Shown: positions 34,287 to 43,715, counted from the stretch's first letter. The stretch is 64,000 nucleotides of DNA from JACPUW01 sp049115495 (GCA_049115495.1 JAGDZV010000011.1:124001-188000), one strand, 5' to 3'. Made by a program: numbers and translations. Notes: generated by a model from the letters alone, not told the origin.

Positions 34287-35312
34287 ATGGGGAGTAGCAT
34301 AGAAAGCAACTTTATTGATTATGTAAAAATCCACTTCAAGTCTGGAGATGGAGGGGCGGGTTCGTCTCATTTGCATAGAGATAAAATGACCAATAAAGGT
34401 GGGCCTGATGGGGGAGATGGCGGCCGTGGCGGTCATGTAATTTTGCGTGGCAACGCACAAATGTGGACCCTATTGCATTTAAAATACCGGAAGCACATTA
34501 AAGCCAAGCCTGGTGCCAATGGTGGCAAACAAATGAGTACTGGTAAGCAGGGTAAAGATGAAATTATAGAAGTTCCACTTGGCACTGTTGCAAAAGATTT
34601 TGAAACGGGCGAAATTGTTGCCGAAATTGTTGAGGACGGCCAAACTTTTATTCTTGAAGAAGGAGGTAGAGGTGGTTTGGGTAATGTACATTTTACATCA
34701 TCAACCAAACAAACACCTAGATATGCCCAGCCAGGAGAGCAAGGGCAAGAGCACTGGAGAATTCTTGAACTCAAAGTACTAGCAGATGTGGGTTTGGTAG
34801 GAAAACCAAATGCTGGTAAGAGTACTTTTCTTTCAGTAGTTTCAGCTGCAAAGCCAAAAATTGCGAACTACGCTTTTACAACCTTGGTTCCTAATCTGGG
34901 GGTAGTAAGGTATAGAGATGATCGTTCTTTTGTAGTTGCCGATATACCTGGAATTATTGAAGGGGCGCATGAAGGCAAAGGACTGGGAATTCGATTTTTA
35001 AGGCACATTGAGCGAAATAGTATTCTATTGTTTATGATTCCAGCTGATGCCGATGATTTGGCAGAAGAGTATCAAATGCTGCGCAATGAACTTAAAGAGT
35101 ACAAAGAATATTTAGGAGGCAAAAAGCATATTGTTGCTATTAGCAAAAGCGATTTACTTGATGATGAATTAAAAGCTGAGATTTTAGAAGGATACAAAGC
35201 CTTGAACTTTGTGTTTATCTCTTCGGTAACGGGCGACGGAATTCAGGAGCTTAAAGACCGATTATGGAAAGAGCTTAACAGCACTGACAGTGAAGAGCCT
35301 ATTGTGCTTTAA
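34287..35312 (+). CDS. obgE: Obg GTPase
   Basis: Essential ribosome-assembly and stress GTPase. 341 residues. The glycine-rich Obg fold (GGPDGGDGGRGGHVIL ... EEGGRGGLGNVHF) occupies residues about 10-160, the G domain follows: G1 GLVGKPNAGKSTFLS, G2 around YAFTTLVPNLG, G3 DIPGIIEGAHEGKG, G4 ISKSDLL, G5 SSVTGDG. The C-terminal OCT extension is absent, as usual in Bacteroidota. Its 3' end overlaps the convergent ribE by 14 bases. Confidence 0.97.
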   Translation: MGSSIESNFIDYVKIHFKSGDGGAGSSHLHRDKMTNKGGPDGGDGGRGGHVILRGNAQMWTLLHLKYRKHIKAKPGANGGKQMSTGKQGKDEIIEVPLGTVAKDFETGEIVAEIVEDGQTFILEEGGRGGLGNVHFTSSTKQTPRYAQPGEQGQEHWRILELKVLADVGLVGKPNAGKSTFLSVVSAAKPKIANYAFTTLVPNLGVVRYRDDRSFVVADIPGIIEGAHEGKGLGIRFLRHIERNSILLFMIPADADDLAEEYQMLRNELKEYKEYLGGKKHIVAISKSDLLDDELKAEILEGYKALNFVFISSVTGDGIQELKDRLWKELNSTDSEEPIVL

Positions 35313-35892
35313 ACTCTAAGTTGCGGGCAATGTATTTGCCAACTACATCAAATTCAAGATTCATTTTATCACCTTTTTTTACTTGATGTAGCATGGTATG
35401 CTCCCAAGTATAAGGAATTATTGTTACTGTAAATTGGGTTTCAGAAACATTAAAAACCGTTAGACTTATTCCATTGAGCGAAACAGAGCCTTTTTCAATA
35501 AGAAGGTTAGCATGTTTTGCATTAAATTGAACAGTTAGGTTCCAGCTGCCTTCTTGATCTTCAACATTTACTAGTTCACCTATGTCATCTACGTGGCCTT
35601 GAACCATATGCCCATCTAAAAGTGAATTTAGCGTAATGCATTTTTCAAGATTCACCTTGTCTCCAATTTTCCAATGACCAAGGTTTGATTTTTGAATCGT
35701 TTCTTTTACTGCAGTAACCGTATGCTCATTTTCGTTGCAAGTTTCAACAGTTAAGCAAACACCGTTGTGTGCCACACTCTGGTCAATGCTTAGCTCTTTA
35801 GATAATTCCGAAGCAATTGTAAAGGTGTAATTGGTACCACTTGTAGTAATCTCCTTTACTTCACCAAGAGACTTAATAATTCCGCTAAACAT
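35299..35892 (-). CDS. ribE: Riboflavin synthase alpha chain
   Basis: Dismutates two 6,7-dimethyl-8-ribityllumazine molecules to riboflavin. 197 residues with two lumazine-binding repeats: N-terminal MFSGIIKSLGEVKEI ... VAHNGVCLTVE and GHMVQGHVDDIGELV ... GSVSLNGISLTVF. The start is MFSGI, as in nearly all members. The stop overlaps obgE; the start codon follows the stop of the upstream type B surface protein gene by 3 bases, suggesting shared transcription by position rather than function. Confidence 0.97.
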   Translation of the reverse strand: MFSGIIKSLGEVKEITTSGTNYTFTIASELSKELSIDQSVAHNGVCLTVETCNENEHTVTAVKETIQKSNLGHWKIGDKVNLEKCITLNSLLDGHMVQGHVDDIGELVNVEDQEGSWNLTVQFNAKHANLLIEKGSVSLNGISLTVFNVSETQFTVTIIPYTWEHTMLHQVKKGDKMNLEFDVVGKYIARNLEFKAQ

Positions 35893-35895
35893 CTG

Positions 35896-38679
35896 TTATC
35901 TTACTATTTGAATTGAACCCGTAATAGTGCGCTCCTCGTTTTCTCTAAGCCTTATGTATTGTACCGTAACCACATAAAAATAGGTTCCGGTATTTAGATC
36001 TCTTCCGTTTCTAAGATTTGTGCCATCCCATTTAAAGTTTACTTCATTCGATTGATAAACTTCTTGGCCCCAGCGGTTGTAAATAAGCACATTAACGCTG
36101 TCAATAAACCTGTAATCGGGAATTGGTTTTAAGCTGTCGTTTTCACCATCTCCATTGGGCGAAAATATATTGGGCAGCGAATAAATTGGGCAATTATCCA
36201 CGCATGCCTCATTGCTAGAGTCGCTCCAATTATTAAAAGAATCAACGGCAATTACCCTATAACAGCCAGCCAAGTTATTTTTTAAAATAGCTCTTGAATC
36301 AACCTTGCCTGTTTCGTCAGGTCCACCAATTAATGAGTCAATCAATGCATAGCTGCCAACGCCACGTTCTTGAAAATATATGTAATATTTCACTACATCA
36401 AATGCGCAGTTATTATCTGGAAAAGTCCAAGTTAGGCTGTTTTGGTACATATCGCAATCAGCAATGGCTTCAACAATTGGTGCACAGGGTGGCACAGTAT
36501 CTTTTGGAATACCACAGCGCTCTTGACTCCAATTTTGCACGGTATCAATAATCCCTGAATCCCTAAAGCTACCGTAAGTTTCTGCCCTGTAGCAGTAAGT
36601 GGCTCCATTAATTAGTCCACTGTCTTTGAAGGTACCATCATAAGAAGAACCGATATACTCAAAATCAAGGCTTGAACGATTTTGCCTGTAAAAAGCAAAT
36701 GAATCGTTTTTCCAAGGCACATCAGTTTCAATTTCAATAATCAAACTTTTATATGCAGGGTTTAACTTTAGCCAGGGAGTTGATGCCGATTTTGCGGAAC
36801 CAAATAGTTCTTCTTGCTGTGTAATTTCATTGAAATGATAGAAATCTATTTGATAACTATAAGGAGTAGCTCTGGTACTTAGACCAGAAGAAATATGAAT
36901 GGTATCAAGTTTTAGTTCTTTAAAGGTGTTGAATTGTCTATCTAGTAATACCGTAAAATCATCTCCGCCAAGGTCTGGAGATTGTTTAAGAACAAACCTG
37001 TAATATGGCTTGTATTGAATGGTGTCAAGCTCAATAGGGCTGGCCCAATTTATTTCAACTTGTCCGCCACCATTATTCGTATTGAGCACTGATGCTTTCG
37101 TTAAAATTGGAATCTCTTGTTTTAGTTCGGAACATGACTCTTCAGATGCTATGCCTTCTACTTGAGCAAATTGCCCTGAAGGTTTGTAAAGTGCTGTAAC
37201 CCTGTAGCAATAACTAGTTCCGTGAAAAAGTCCTTTACCATTTCTATTGTGATAGAAAGAAAAAGTGTTTGCATCAACTATTGCAATTCTTTTGTAGCCT
37301 GCAACCGCAGGAACACCGGTTTCGCAATTATCTGGGCTCCAATTACTTTCATTAACTTTTTGGTAAATAAAGTAATTAATCACGCCATCGCATTGCGGAG
37401 CTCCCCATTTAATTTCTACACCATTACCAATTGGTTCGGTAGTTATGTTTCTAGGAGCAGGTCCTATCACTTTAATATTTACCTGTTCAATGGCAGTTAG
37501 CTGTGTTTCTTGAAACCCATTTCCATTGTCTGTTGCATTAAATACAACACTATAAGGCTGTTGTCTAATATGGTCGCAGTTAACTTCCCATCTAAATTTT
37601 CTTGTAACAGGGTTTCCAGAACCTTCATTAAACAAAGCTCTATTGTTTCTTAGTTCAAATGGGCCGCCTGTGGCCTTTAAGGTAATAATGCTTTGTGGGT
37701 CAGGGTCGGTTGCTACTACATCAATAATTAATGTGTTACCGCCACCGGCTACAATACAGGTGTCGTTAATTGGAACAATGTCTGGTGGATCATTATTACA
37801 TTTAATCACAAAAATCTGCATATCGCGAATGATGTATCCGATTTGCCTGTAAAATGACGAACCATCAGATGTAATTACTCTTCGATATTCTGATATTTTT
37901 ATGGCGATGTTGTAAATACCAGGCCGCTTGGGCGAATCCCAAATTAAATCACCTGTAATAGGATCAAGGCTAAAAAGGCTGTTTTCATTTCCGGGAACAT
38001 CTCCGGGGCTTGAATAGTTGGTTACCTCTCTATTGTTACCCATTTTAGGAATGGTAAACGAATAGGCTAAACTATCTCCATCTTTATCATATGCGTTTGG
38101 ATTGTGCTCATACCTTTTTCCTAAACAGGCATAGCTAATGGGCAACTCAAGAAGTTCTGGGCTGTTATTAGAAGTAATCCCAAGGTCATCATAAATACAC
38201 AATTGAGACTCTACGTAAAAAGGAATGTTTACCGAAAAGCTATCATTTATATTTAAAATAGCATCAACCCGGTTTGGGTCTGTAAAATGAATGGTATAAC
38301 ATGTACCAGGTCCTGGAAACTGATGCCTCACTCTGTATACATTTTGCCAAGTATTTGGTGCTACAATTCGCTGACATTCGTTGGCAACACATTGAACAAT
38401 TTGATTGGCTTCGTTATCAGGCGGGCCATAACCAAAAAATAGTTGTACCTCGTCTCTATGTGCAGCTGGGCTTCTAACTTCTGTATAGGTAGTTAAGGTA
38501 ATTTCATATTCATAATCAGTGGGATCGCCAACCCGCTCAAAAGTTATTTCACCTGCTCTATTGTGAGTTCCAAAGGCATTTATTCCAAAAAGCAAGATAT
38601 TACCGGCTATTAGAAATGAAATAAAGACTATTTTTTGTAGGAACTTCAAAAATTTATTTTTCAGGTTAACGCAAAGCAT
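35896..38679 (-). CDS. Large secreted protein with T9SS type B sorting domain
   Basis: A surface protein of about 927 residues. From the ATG at 38679 the N-terminus is a basic region followed by a long signal span (IVFISFLIAGNILLFGINAFG); the frame is open to 38706. Residues about 45-350 form an Ig/cadherin-like region beginning THNRAGEITFERVG, a pattern shared by many large T9SS cargo. Several fibronectin-III-like units follow (EINWASPIELDTIQYKPYYRF; NSLTWTFPDNNCAFDVVKYYI). The last 85 residues are the gliding-associated CTD (LPNIFSPNGDGENDSL, VLIYNRWGQEVYQS, TGTYFYVVTVQ). No PorP gene lies directly beside it, in contrast to the module at 2-8 kb. Confidence 0.88.
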   Translation of the reverse strand: MLCVNLKNKFLKFLQKIVFISFLIAGNILLFGINAFGTHNRAGEITFERVGDPTDYEYEITLTTYTEVRSPAAHRDEVQLFFGYGPPDNEANQIVQCVANECQRIVAPNTWQNVYRVRHQFPGPGTCYTIHFTDPNRVDAILNINDSFSVNIPFYVESQLCIYDDLGITSNNSPELLELPISYACLGKRYEHNPNAYDKDGDSLAYSFTIPKMGNNREVTNYSSPGDVPGNENSLFSLDPITGDLIWDSPKRPGIYNIAIKISEYRRVITSDGSSFYRQIGYIIRDMQIFVIKCNNDPPDIVPINDTCIVAGGGNTLIIDVVATDPDPQSIITLKATGGPFELRNNRALFNEGSGNPVTRKFRWEVNCDHIRQQPYSVVFNATDNGNGFQETQLTAIEQVNIKVIGPAPRNITTEPIGNGVEIKWGAPQCDGVINYFIYQKVNESNWSPDNCETGVPAVAGYKRIAIVDANTFSFYHNRNGKGLFHGTSYCYRVTALYKPSGQFAQVEGIASEESCSELKQEIPILTKASVLNTNNGGGQVEINWASPIELDTIQYKPYYRFVLKQSPDLGGDDFTVLLDRQFNTFKELKLDTIHISSGLSTRATPYSYQIDFYHFNEITQQEELFGSAKSASTPWLKLNPAYKSLIIEIETDVPWKNDSFAFYRQNRSSLDFEYIGSSYDGTFKDSGLINGATYCYRAETYGSFRDSGIIDTVQNWSQERCGIPKDTVPPCAPIVEAIADCDMYQNSLTWTFPDNNCAFDVVKYYIYFQERGVGSYALIDSLIGGPDETGKVDSRAILKNNLAGCYRVIAVDSFNNWSDSSNEACVDNCPIYSLPNIFSPNGDGENDSLKPIPDYRFIDSVNVLIYNRWGQEVYQSNEVNFKWDGTNLRNGRDLNTGTYFYVVTVQYIRLRENEERTITGSIQIVR

Positions 38680-39391
38680 ACAACATTGGTTTGCTAGGTA
38701 CAGCATCGCAATGCATATTTGGTAACATTAAGTTCACCAAATACAAACCATCTGTAATTGCAGTTGGTATATAAACTAACTCAGTAATGGTTTTGTTACT
38801 TTTTTCTTTAGAATTTAAATTCCAAAAAATCTTATGACTCTTTAGGTCAGGGTCTGTTTCGTGATCTACTGATGGCAAATCAACAATTAAATGCTCTACA
38901 CCCAACTCAAGAATATAAGCCATAGCTTCGGGGTGAATATAAATTGCGCCCGACCCGGTATGATCTTTTTGTAGCTTAAATTCATTATTTGGTAGTGTTC
39001 TAATTATTAAGCCTTTTGTTTTTGGCTGATTTTTAAGAATTATCAAGTGTTCTTTAGTTATACAATCATTAGTATCAGCAGTTATAAGGTTAGCCGTAAA
39101 GTGAGAAGGAGTGTTAATTGAATTAATTTCTACATAGTTAGTTGAAACATGCCCAATGCATTCGGTATGCGTGCCATTACCATGTGGGTTAAATTTGATA
39201 TCTCTTACATTGCAACTGCCTCCTTGGCTTACATCACCAACAAAGCCGCCATCAACATAAACTGATATTTGAGCATCAGGTATTCCGTATGCTTTAACCT
39301 GGCTTTTGCCACCCACCGCAATTGAAACGTCAACCCCTTCATTAAGGTTTGCCGTATAGTTTATTCCTTCAATCTCTACATTTACTATCAT
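38666..39391 (-). CDS. Cyclase-family hydrolase (kynurenine formamidase-like, PF04199)
   Basis: A 241-residue metal-dependent amidohydrolase of the cyclase family, which includes bacterial kynurenine formamidase KynB. The metal motif usually HxGTHxDxPxH appears here as HGNGTHTECIGH, with one inserted residue and Glu in place of Asp. LIVDLPSVDHETD and the C-terminal LVNLMLPNMHCDAVPSKPMLY are also family-like. Its activity is uncertain given the altered motif. It overlaps the hemW stop by one base and the start of the T9SS cargo gene by 14, so all three are read together. Confidence 0.8.
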   Translation of the reverse strand: MIVNVEIEGINYTANLNEGVDVSIAVGGKSQVKAYGIPDAQISVYVDGGFVGDVSQGGSCNVRDIKFNPHGNGTHTECIGHVSTNYVEINSINTPSHFTANLITADTNDCITKEHLIILKNQPKTKGLIIRTLPNNEFKLQKDHTGSGAIYIHPEAMAYILELGVEHLIVDLPSVDHETDPDLKSHKIFWNLNSKEKSNKTITELVYIPTAITDGLYLVNLMLPNMHCDAVPSKPMLYALR

Positions 39392-40536
39392 TATTCAATC
39401 ATTAGTTCGGTAGTGATGTGGTCACATAAAAATTGCCCTTCATCGGTCAATACAAAAGTATCTTTATCATTCTTAAGCCACCCTTTATTTATTAAACTTT
39501 GAGTTTTGGTTAAGAAATGTTTTTTATAGGGCTCATAGTTTGCTGAAATTGTGCTGAAACTAACGCCTTCAATGGTCCTAAGCTTGGTTAACAAGTATTC
39601 ATTGTATTTATCAGCTATAGATAAGTTTTCCATCTCAAAATACTTATCCCTATTAGCAACTCCCTTTATATAATTGTGCAGATTGGCCACATTCCAATAT
39701 CGGTTATTTCCATCAAATGAATGTGCAGCTGGTCCTACCCCCAAATAGGGTTCCCCGTTCCAATAGGCACTATTATGAATGGCTCGTTTCCCCTTTTTTG
39801 AGAAGTTTGAGATTTCATAATGTTCAAAATCATTCTGTACAGCGAAAGATTTTATTATTTCAAAATGCCGTTTAAAAGTTTCGTCATCTGTTTCTTCTAT
39901 AATTCCTTTTGCAACTTGATGGGCCAAAAGCGTTTTAGGCTCTACAGTTAAGGCATAAGCCGAAAAATGCGGTATGCTAAATTTCTTAATCCAGTTTAAA
40001 TTTTCCTTCAACTGTTCGTCTGTTTGTTGCGGAATACCATAAATCAGGTCAATAGTAATATCATTAAAGCCTGCTATTTTGGCTTGTTCAATTGCCTTTA
40101 TAGCTTGTTCAGCATTATGAGACCGGTTTATTAGCTCTAAATGCGTTTTATAAAATGACTGTATACCAATACTAAGCCTATTTATTCCAATGTCTCTCCA
40201 TTGTTTCAGTTTCTCTTCTGAAACATCATCAGGATTACATTCAAATGTTATTTCTGAGCAGTTTAAAGTATCATATACACTATTTATAGCCTTGAAAATA
40301 TGAGTTAAATGTGTTTTGGATAAAATAGAAGGAGTTCCTCCGCCAAAATAAATTGTTTTTAAACTACGTTTGGGCCAAAAGTCTATGCGGTTTTCAATTT
40401 CATTGCAAATTGCATTTACAAGATTGTCTATTGACCCAAGCTGCGTTGAAAAGTAGAAGTTACAATACGAGCAAGCTTGCTTGCAATAAGGTATATGTAT
40501 ATATAGCCCTAATGATGATTGTATGCTTTCACTCAT
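39391..40536 (-). CDS. hemW: HemW, radical SAM heme chaperone (coproporphyrinogen III oxidase-like)
   Basis: A radical SAM protein of 381 residues from the ATG at 40536 (MSESIQSSLGLYIHIPYC). The FeS motif CKQACSYCNFYF (CxxxCxxC) is followed by YFGGGTPS and the HemW-specific HNSAYWNGEPYLGVGPAAHSF. It lacks the N-terminal extension of true HemN. HemW delivers heme to respiratory proteins and is commonly annotated as HemN-like. The start codon lies within the first codons of the divergent BamA-like gene. Confidence 0.93.
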   Translation of the reverse strand: MSESIQSSLGLYIHIPYCKQACSYCNFYFSTQLGSIDNLVNAICNEIENRIDFWPKRSLKTIYFGGGTPSILSKTHLTHIFKAINSVYDTLNCSEITFECNPDDVSEEKLKQWRDIGINRLSIGIQSFYKTHLELINRSHNAEQAIKAIEQAKIAGFNDITIDLIYGIPQQTDEQLKENLNWIKKFSIPHFSAYALTVEPKTLLAHQVAKGIIEETDDETFKRHFEIIKSFAVQNDFEHYEISNFSKKGKRAIHNSAYWNGEPYLGVGPAAHSFDGNNRYWNVANLHNYIKGVANRDKYFEMENLSIADKYNEYLLTKLRTIEGVSFSTISANYEPYKKHFLTKTQSLINKGWLKNDKDTFVLTDEGQFLCDHITTELMIE

Positions 40537-42185
40537 ATGACTTGTGTGCTCAAAATATTTTAGCAAAGTTGCGGGTAATAGACAACAAGGGGAAAACAAT
40601 TGTAAACGATTCTAAACTTATGAAGAATCAGTTTGAAGTTTCGGCTTGGTATAAAGAGCAGCTGTCGAATCAATGGTCTTCTGGTTTTCCATTGGCAACA
40701 CTTCAATTGCAAAATGACGACTCAACTAGTTTTAATGGAATAATTCTACAAAACAAGCCCATTGAAATTGAGAAAATAAGTTTAAAACAAATTGAAAAAG
40801 AATGGCAGCAAAGGCTAAGAAGAATATTTCAAATTCAAAACATTCAATTAAGTGATACTAACGTTTCATTGCTTTTAAACCTGGCTCTTAATGAGCTTGA
40901 GAACAATGGTTATCCATTTGCTAATTTTTGGTTAGACAGCATCTCACACAAAAAAGGCAAAATTCAAGCCCAGTTGTTTCTAGATAAAGGACCGTATTTT
41001 GAATTTAAGCTGTTTGAAGTTGATCCGGAAGTGAAGGTTACACCTGAATTTCTAAGCAGATTCCTAGGATTTGAAGAGGGTGAGCCTTTTAACTATAAAA
41101 AGGCCGTAAGAATCGACGAAGCAATTAGTAGCCTGCCATATTTAAAAGAAATATCACCTTCAGCCATTTCATTTTCAGATGAAGGCTTTGTAAGAATTAG
41201 ACTTTACCTAGAAAATGTTCAGGTTAGCTCTTTTGATGGAATTGTGGGCGTGGCTCCGCAAAGCTCACAAGATGGTACAACATTATTTACGGGTCAGCTA
41301 GACTTTAGGCTAAGAAACCCATTTTCAAGAGGTACTAGCTTTGATTTTGCTTTTGAAAAGTTTCAAGAGAGCAGCCAAAAACTAAATTCAAAGCTTGAGA
41401 TACCTTTTATATTTTCTTCGCCTCTTGGTGTAGAAACAAAATTTGCATTACAAAGAGTAGATACTCTTTATATTAATGTTGAAACGCACTTAGGGCTTAA
41501 TTACTTTTTTAACGGAAGTAGCAAGCTCAGTTTTTATTTCAATCAGTTTAGAGCCTACCCTTTAAATAGATCTGGAGACAATTTAACAAGGTACAACGAT
41601 TTAAGAACCCGAAACTACGGGATAGGATACACGTTGCAAAAACTTGATTACATGCCTAATCCATTAAAAGGAATTGATCTTAAAATTGATGGAAGGCTAG
41701 GGCAAAAAACAGTTTTTGAAACAACAACAGAGCAACAAACCACTGTAGCCTTTTATGAGCATAAGGTTAATTATTTTGTCCCAATTGCAAATAAGCTCAC
41801 ATTTTTGATGAGAAATGCAGTTCAATTGACATATGATTCAAGTTTTACACAAAGTCAAGTAGCTTGGATTGGTGGGCTCAAAAGCATAAGAGGCTTTAAC
41901 GAAGGTGAAATACCCGTAAAAAGTTATGTACTACAAACTTTTGAATTAAGGTATTTAGTAGATAGAAACTCTCATGCAAAAATCTTTTACGACATGGCTT
42001 ATCTCACGCAAGTAAATCAGAATAATAAACTAAGCCAGAGTTGGTTTCAAGGTTTAGGAATCGGTTTTAATTTTAAAACAGGACCAGGAATTTTCACTAT
42101 AAACTATGCTATTGGTAGGGCCGAGCAAAGTCAGCTAAGTTTAACAAACGGAAAGGTGCATTTTGGCTTCGTAAGTTACTTTTGA
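40512..42185 (+). CDS. BamA/TamA-like (Omp85) outer-membrane protein
   Basis: A 557-residue Omp85-family protein from the ATG at 40512. The short signal peptide MMIVCFHSYDLCAQ lacks the usual basic n-region. Residues about 70-240 hold one or more POTRA domains (IQAQLFLDKGPYFEFKLFEV, FLGFEEGEPFNYKKA), and about 260-557 a 16-strand barrel with the family's RGF motif in GGLKSIRGFNEGEIPVKSY. It would insert proteins or lipids into the outer membrane; the true BamA is at 58.3-60.8 kb, so this is a paralogue. The start overlaps the divergent hemW start by 25 bases. Confidence 0.85.
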   Translation: MMIVCFHSYDLCAQNILAKLRVIDNKGKTIVNDSKLMKNQFEVSAWYKEQLSNQWSSGFPLATLQLQNDDSTSFNGIILQNKPIEIEKISLKQIEKEWQQRLRRIFQIQNIQLSDTNVSLLLNLALNELENNGYPFANFWLDSISHKKGKIQAQLFLDKGPYFEFKLFEVDPEVKVTPEFLSRFLGFEEGEPFNYKKAVRIDEAISSLPYLKEISPSAISFSDEGFVRIRLYLENVQVSSFDGIVGVAPQSSQDGTTLFTGQLDFRLRNPFSRGTSFDFAFEKFQESSQKLNSKLEIPFIFSSPLGVETKFALQRVDTLYINVETHLGLNYFFNGSSKLSFYFNQFRAYPLNRSGDNLTRYNDLRTRNYGIGYTLQKLDYMPNPLKGIDLKIDGRLGQKTVFETTTEQQTTVAFYEHKVNYFVPIANKLTFLMRNAVQLTYDSSFTQSQVAWIGGLKSIRGFNEGEIPVKSYVLQTFELRYLVDRNSHAKIFYDMAYLTQVNQNNKLSQSWFQGLGIGFNFKTGPGIFTINYAIGRAEQSQLSLTNGKVHFGFVSYF

Positions 42186-42192
42186 ATAACAA

Positions 42193-42876
42193 ATGTTTTT
42201 AAACGAATTAATAGGGCAAGGAGAGCTCGTAGATAGGGTTCATGATTTAGACAAATCAGTGAATTTTCTAAAAATGCTCTTCTTTTTATCTTTTGTAGTG
42301 GCTGCGCGCTTAATAAGCCCTGGGGTTTTTGTTTGGTTAGTTAGGCAAGAGTTTTCTTTTGGAAAGAAAAGTGAGTTTGTAAAAGAGAACCCCGAAAATT
42401 ACATAATTTCAATAACGCTACTCTTAGTTTTTAGTGTAAGCAGTGTAGGAGTTTATATTACACAACTTGGAGCCTATTCAAACATCAGTAATCCTGTGCT
42501 TATGAATATGGCAATAACCATCTTTTTCTTTGCCGCATTTTTAGTTTTGGTTAATGTGCTCCAAGCCATACTTTTTAAGGTTTACGAAGTGTTTAACCTT
42601 CATTTTGTTGATGTAATAAGCTTTTTAGTTTTTGCAGGCTTAGCATCATTTACCAGCTTAATGGCTAAATGGTTTTTGCCCGAACAGCATTTTGCTTTAG
42701 TTCAAACCATTGTGGTCATTTTACTCTTCGTTGTATTTATTTTACGCTTATTCAGGTTGTTAATACAAGGCCCAAGTTTATTTAAGCAAAATGTGGTGCT
42801 GATTTTTTTCTATCTTTGCGCCGCCGAAATCAGTCCCTTTCTGATTATTGGCAAACTATTGGTTAACCTAGTATAA
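42193..42876 (+). CDS. DUF4271 membrane protein
   Basis: A 227-residue integral membrane protein with about six hydrophobic spans (FLKMLFFLSFVVAARLI, YIISITLLLVFSVSSVGVYI, MAITIFFFAAFLVLVNVL, and others). DUF4271 is a Bacteroidota family of unknown function that usually sits directly before the uroporphyrinogen-III synthase gene, as here (3 bases apart). The spacing and the following T9SS genes suggest one long transcript; a function in heme metabolism or envelope is only guilt by association. Confidence 0.85.
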   Translation: MFLNELIGQGELVDRVHDLDKSVNFLKMLFFLSFVVAARLISPGVFVWLVRQEFSFGKKSEFVKENPENYIISITLLLVFSVSSVGVYITQLGAYSNISNPVLMNMAITIFFFAAFLVLVNVLQAILFKVYEVFNLHFVDVISFLVFAGLASFTSLMAKWFLPEQHFALVQTIVVILLFVVFILRLFRLLIQGPSLFKQNVVLIFFYLCAAEISPFLIIGKLLVNLV

Positions 42877-42879
42877 ACT

Positions 42880-43635
42880 GTGAAAGACTTGAAAATTAAG
42901 TCCATATTAATCTCCCAACCTGAACCGCAAAATGCGCGTTCGCCGTACTATGATCTTAGCGACAAATATGGCGTGAGGTTAGCTTTTAGGCAATTTATCC
43001 AGGTAGAATCAGTACCTGGCCGTGAGGTAAGAAAACAAAAGGTAAACATTGGCGATTACTCTGCAATAGTAATTACGAGCAGAACAGCCATAGAAAACCT
43101 TTTTAGAGTAGCCGAAGAAATGCGAGTTGAAGTTTCGCCTGATATGAAGTACTTCTGTGTGTCAGAAGCCATTGCTTTGTATTTGCAAAAGTTCATTACT
43201 TACCGCAAGAGAAAGGTGTTCTTCCCCAAAACGAAAGACAAAACTGTTTATGACTTAATTCAAAAGCATAAGAAAGAAAAGTTCTTGTTTTTACGATCAA
43301 ATGTGAGTAACAGTGATATCCCAGAATTCATGCAGAATTTAGGGATTGATTATAAAGAAGCTGTTTTATACAAAACAGTTTGTAGTGACTTGTCAGATCT
43401 CGATGATGTGTTTTTTGATGTCATTGCGTTCTTCAGTCCATCTGGTATAAAGTCACTTTTTGAAAATTTTCCTGATTTCAAACAAAATAATACTCGTATT
43501 GCTGCGTTTGGATCATCAACCAAAGAGGCAGTTGAAGCTGCAGGCTTACGTCTTGATATTGAAGCTCCCACTCCCCAAGCTCCGTCTATGAAGATGGCAC
43601 TTGAGAGCTATATTAAAGAAGTAAACAACAAATAA
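42880..43635 (+). CDS. hemD: Uroporphyrinogen-III synthase
   Basis: Closes the tetrapyrrole ring in heme synthesis. 251 residues starting at GTG 42880. The two-domain fold is suggested by the ILISQPEPQNARSPYYDLS start, AIVITSRTAIENLFRVAEE, the DVIAFFSPSGIKSLFENFPD segment and RIAAFGSSTKEAVEAAGL. The family is poorly conserved, so the call rests on this pattern and on the DUF4271 neighbour. The product is an unusually Bacteroidota-like version often annotated as HemD family. Confidence 0.87.
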   Translation: MKDLKIKSILISQPEPQNARSPYYDLSDKYGVRLAFRQFIQVESVPGREVRKQKVNIGDYSAIVITSRTAIENLFRVAEEMRVEVSPDMKYFCVSEAIALYLQKFITYRKRKVFFPKTKDKTVYDLIQKHKKEKFLFLRSNVSNSDIPEFMQNLGIDYKEAVLYKTVCSDLSDLDDVFFDVIAFFSPSGIKSLFENFPDFKQNNTRIAAFGSSTKEAVEAAGLRLDIEAPTPQAPSMKMALESYIKEVNNK

Positions 43636-43683
43636 ATGTTGCCTTAAAGCTTTTAAATGTGAAATTTTACAAAAAAAAATTTC

Positions 43684-43691
43684 TATGTTTG
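43684..43691 (+). promoter_or_regulatory. -7 promoter element (TATGTTTG) before the T9SS operon
   Basis: TATGTTTG matches TAnnTTTG and lies 24 bases before the porP ATG at 43716. A nine-A run precedes it (43672-43680). No TTG at the -33 position is evident. The element would make the porP-gldKLMN unit independent of hemD. Confidence 0.5.
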
Positions 43692-43715
43692 GCCTCTCCT
43701 AAGTATTGTTGACCT

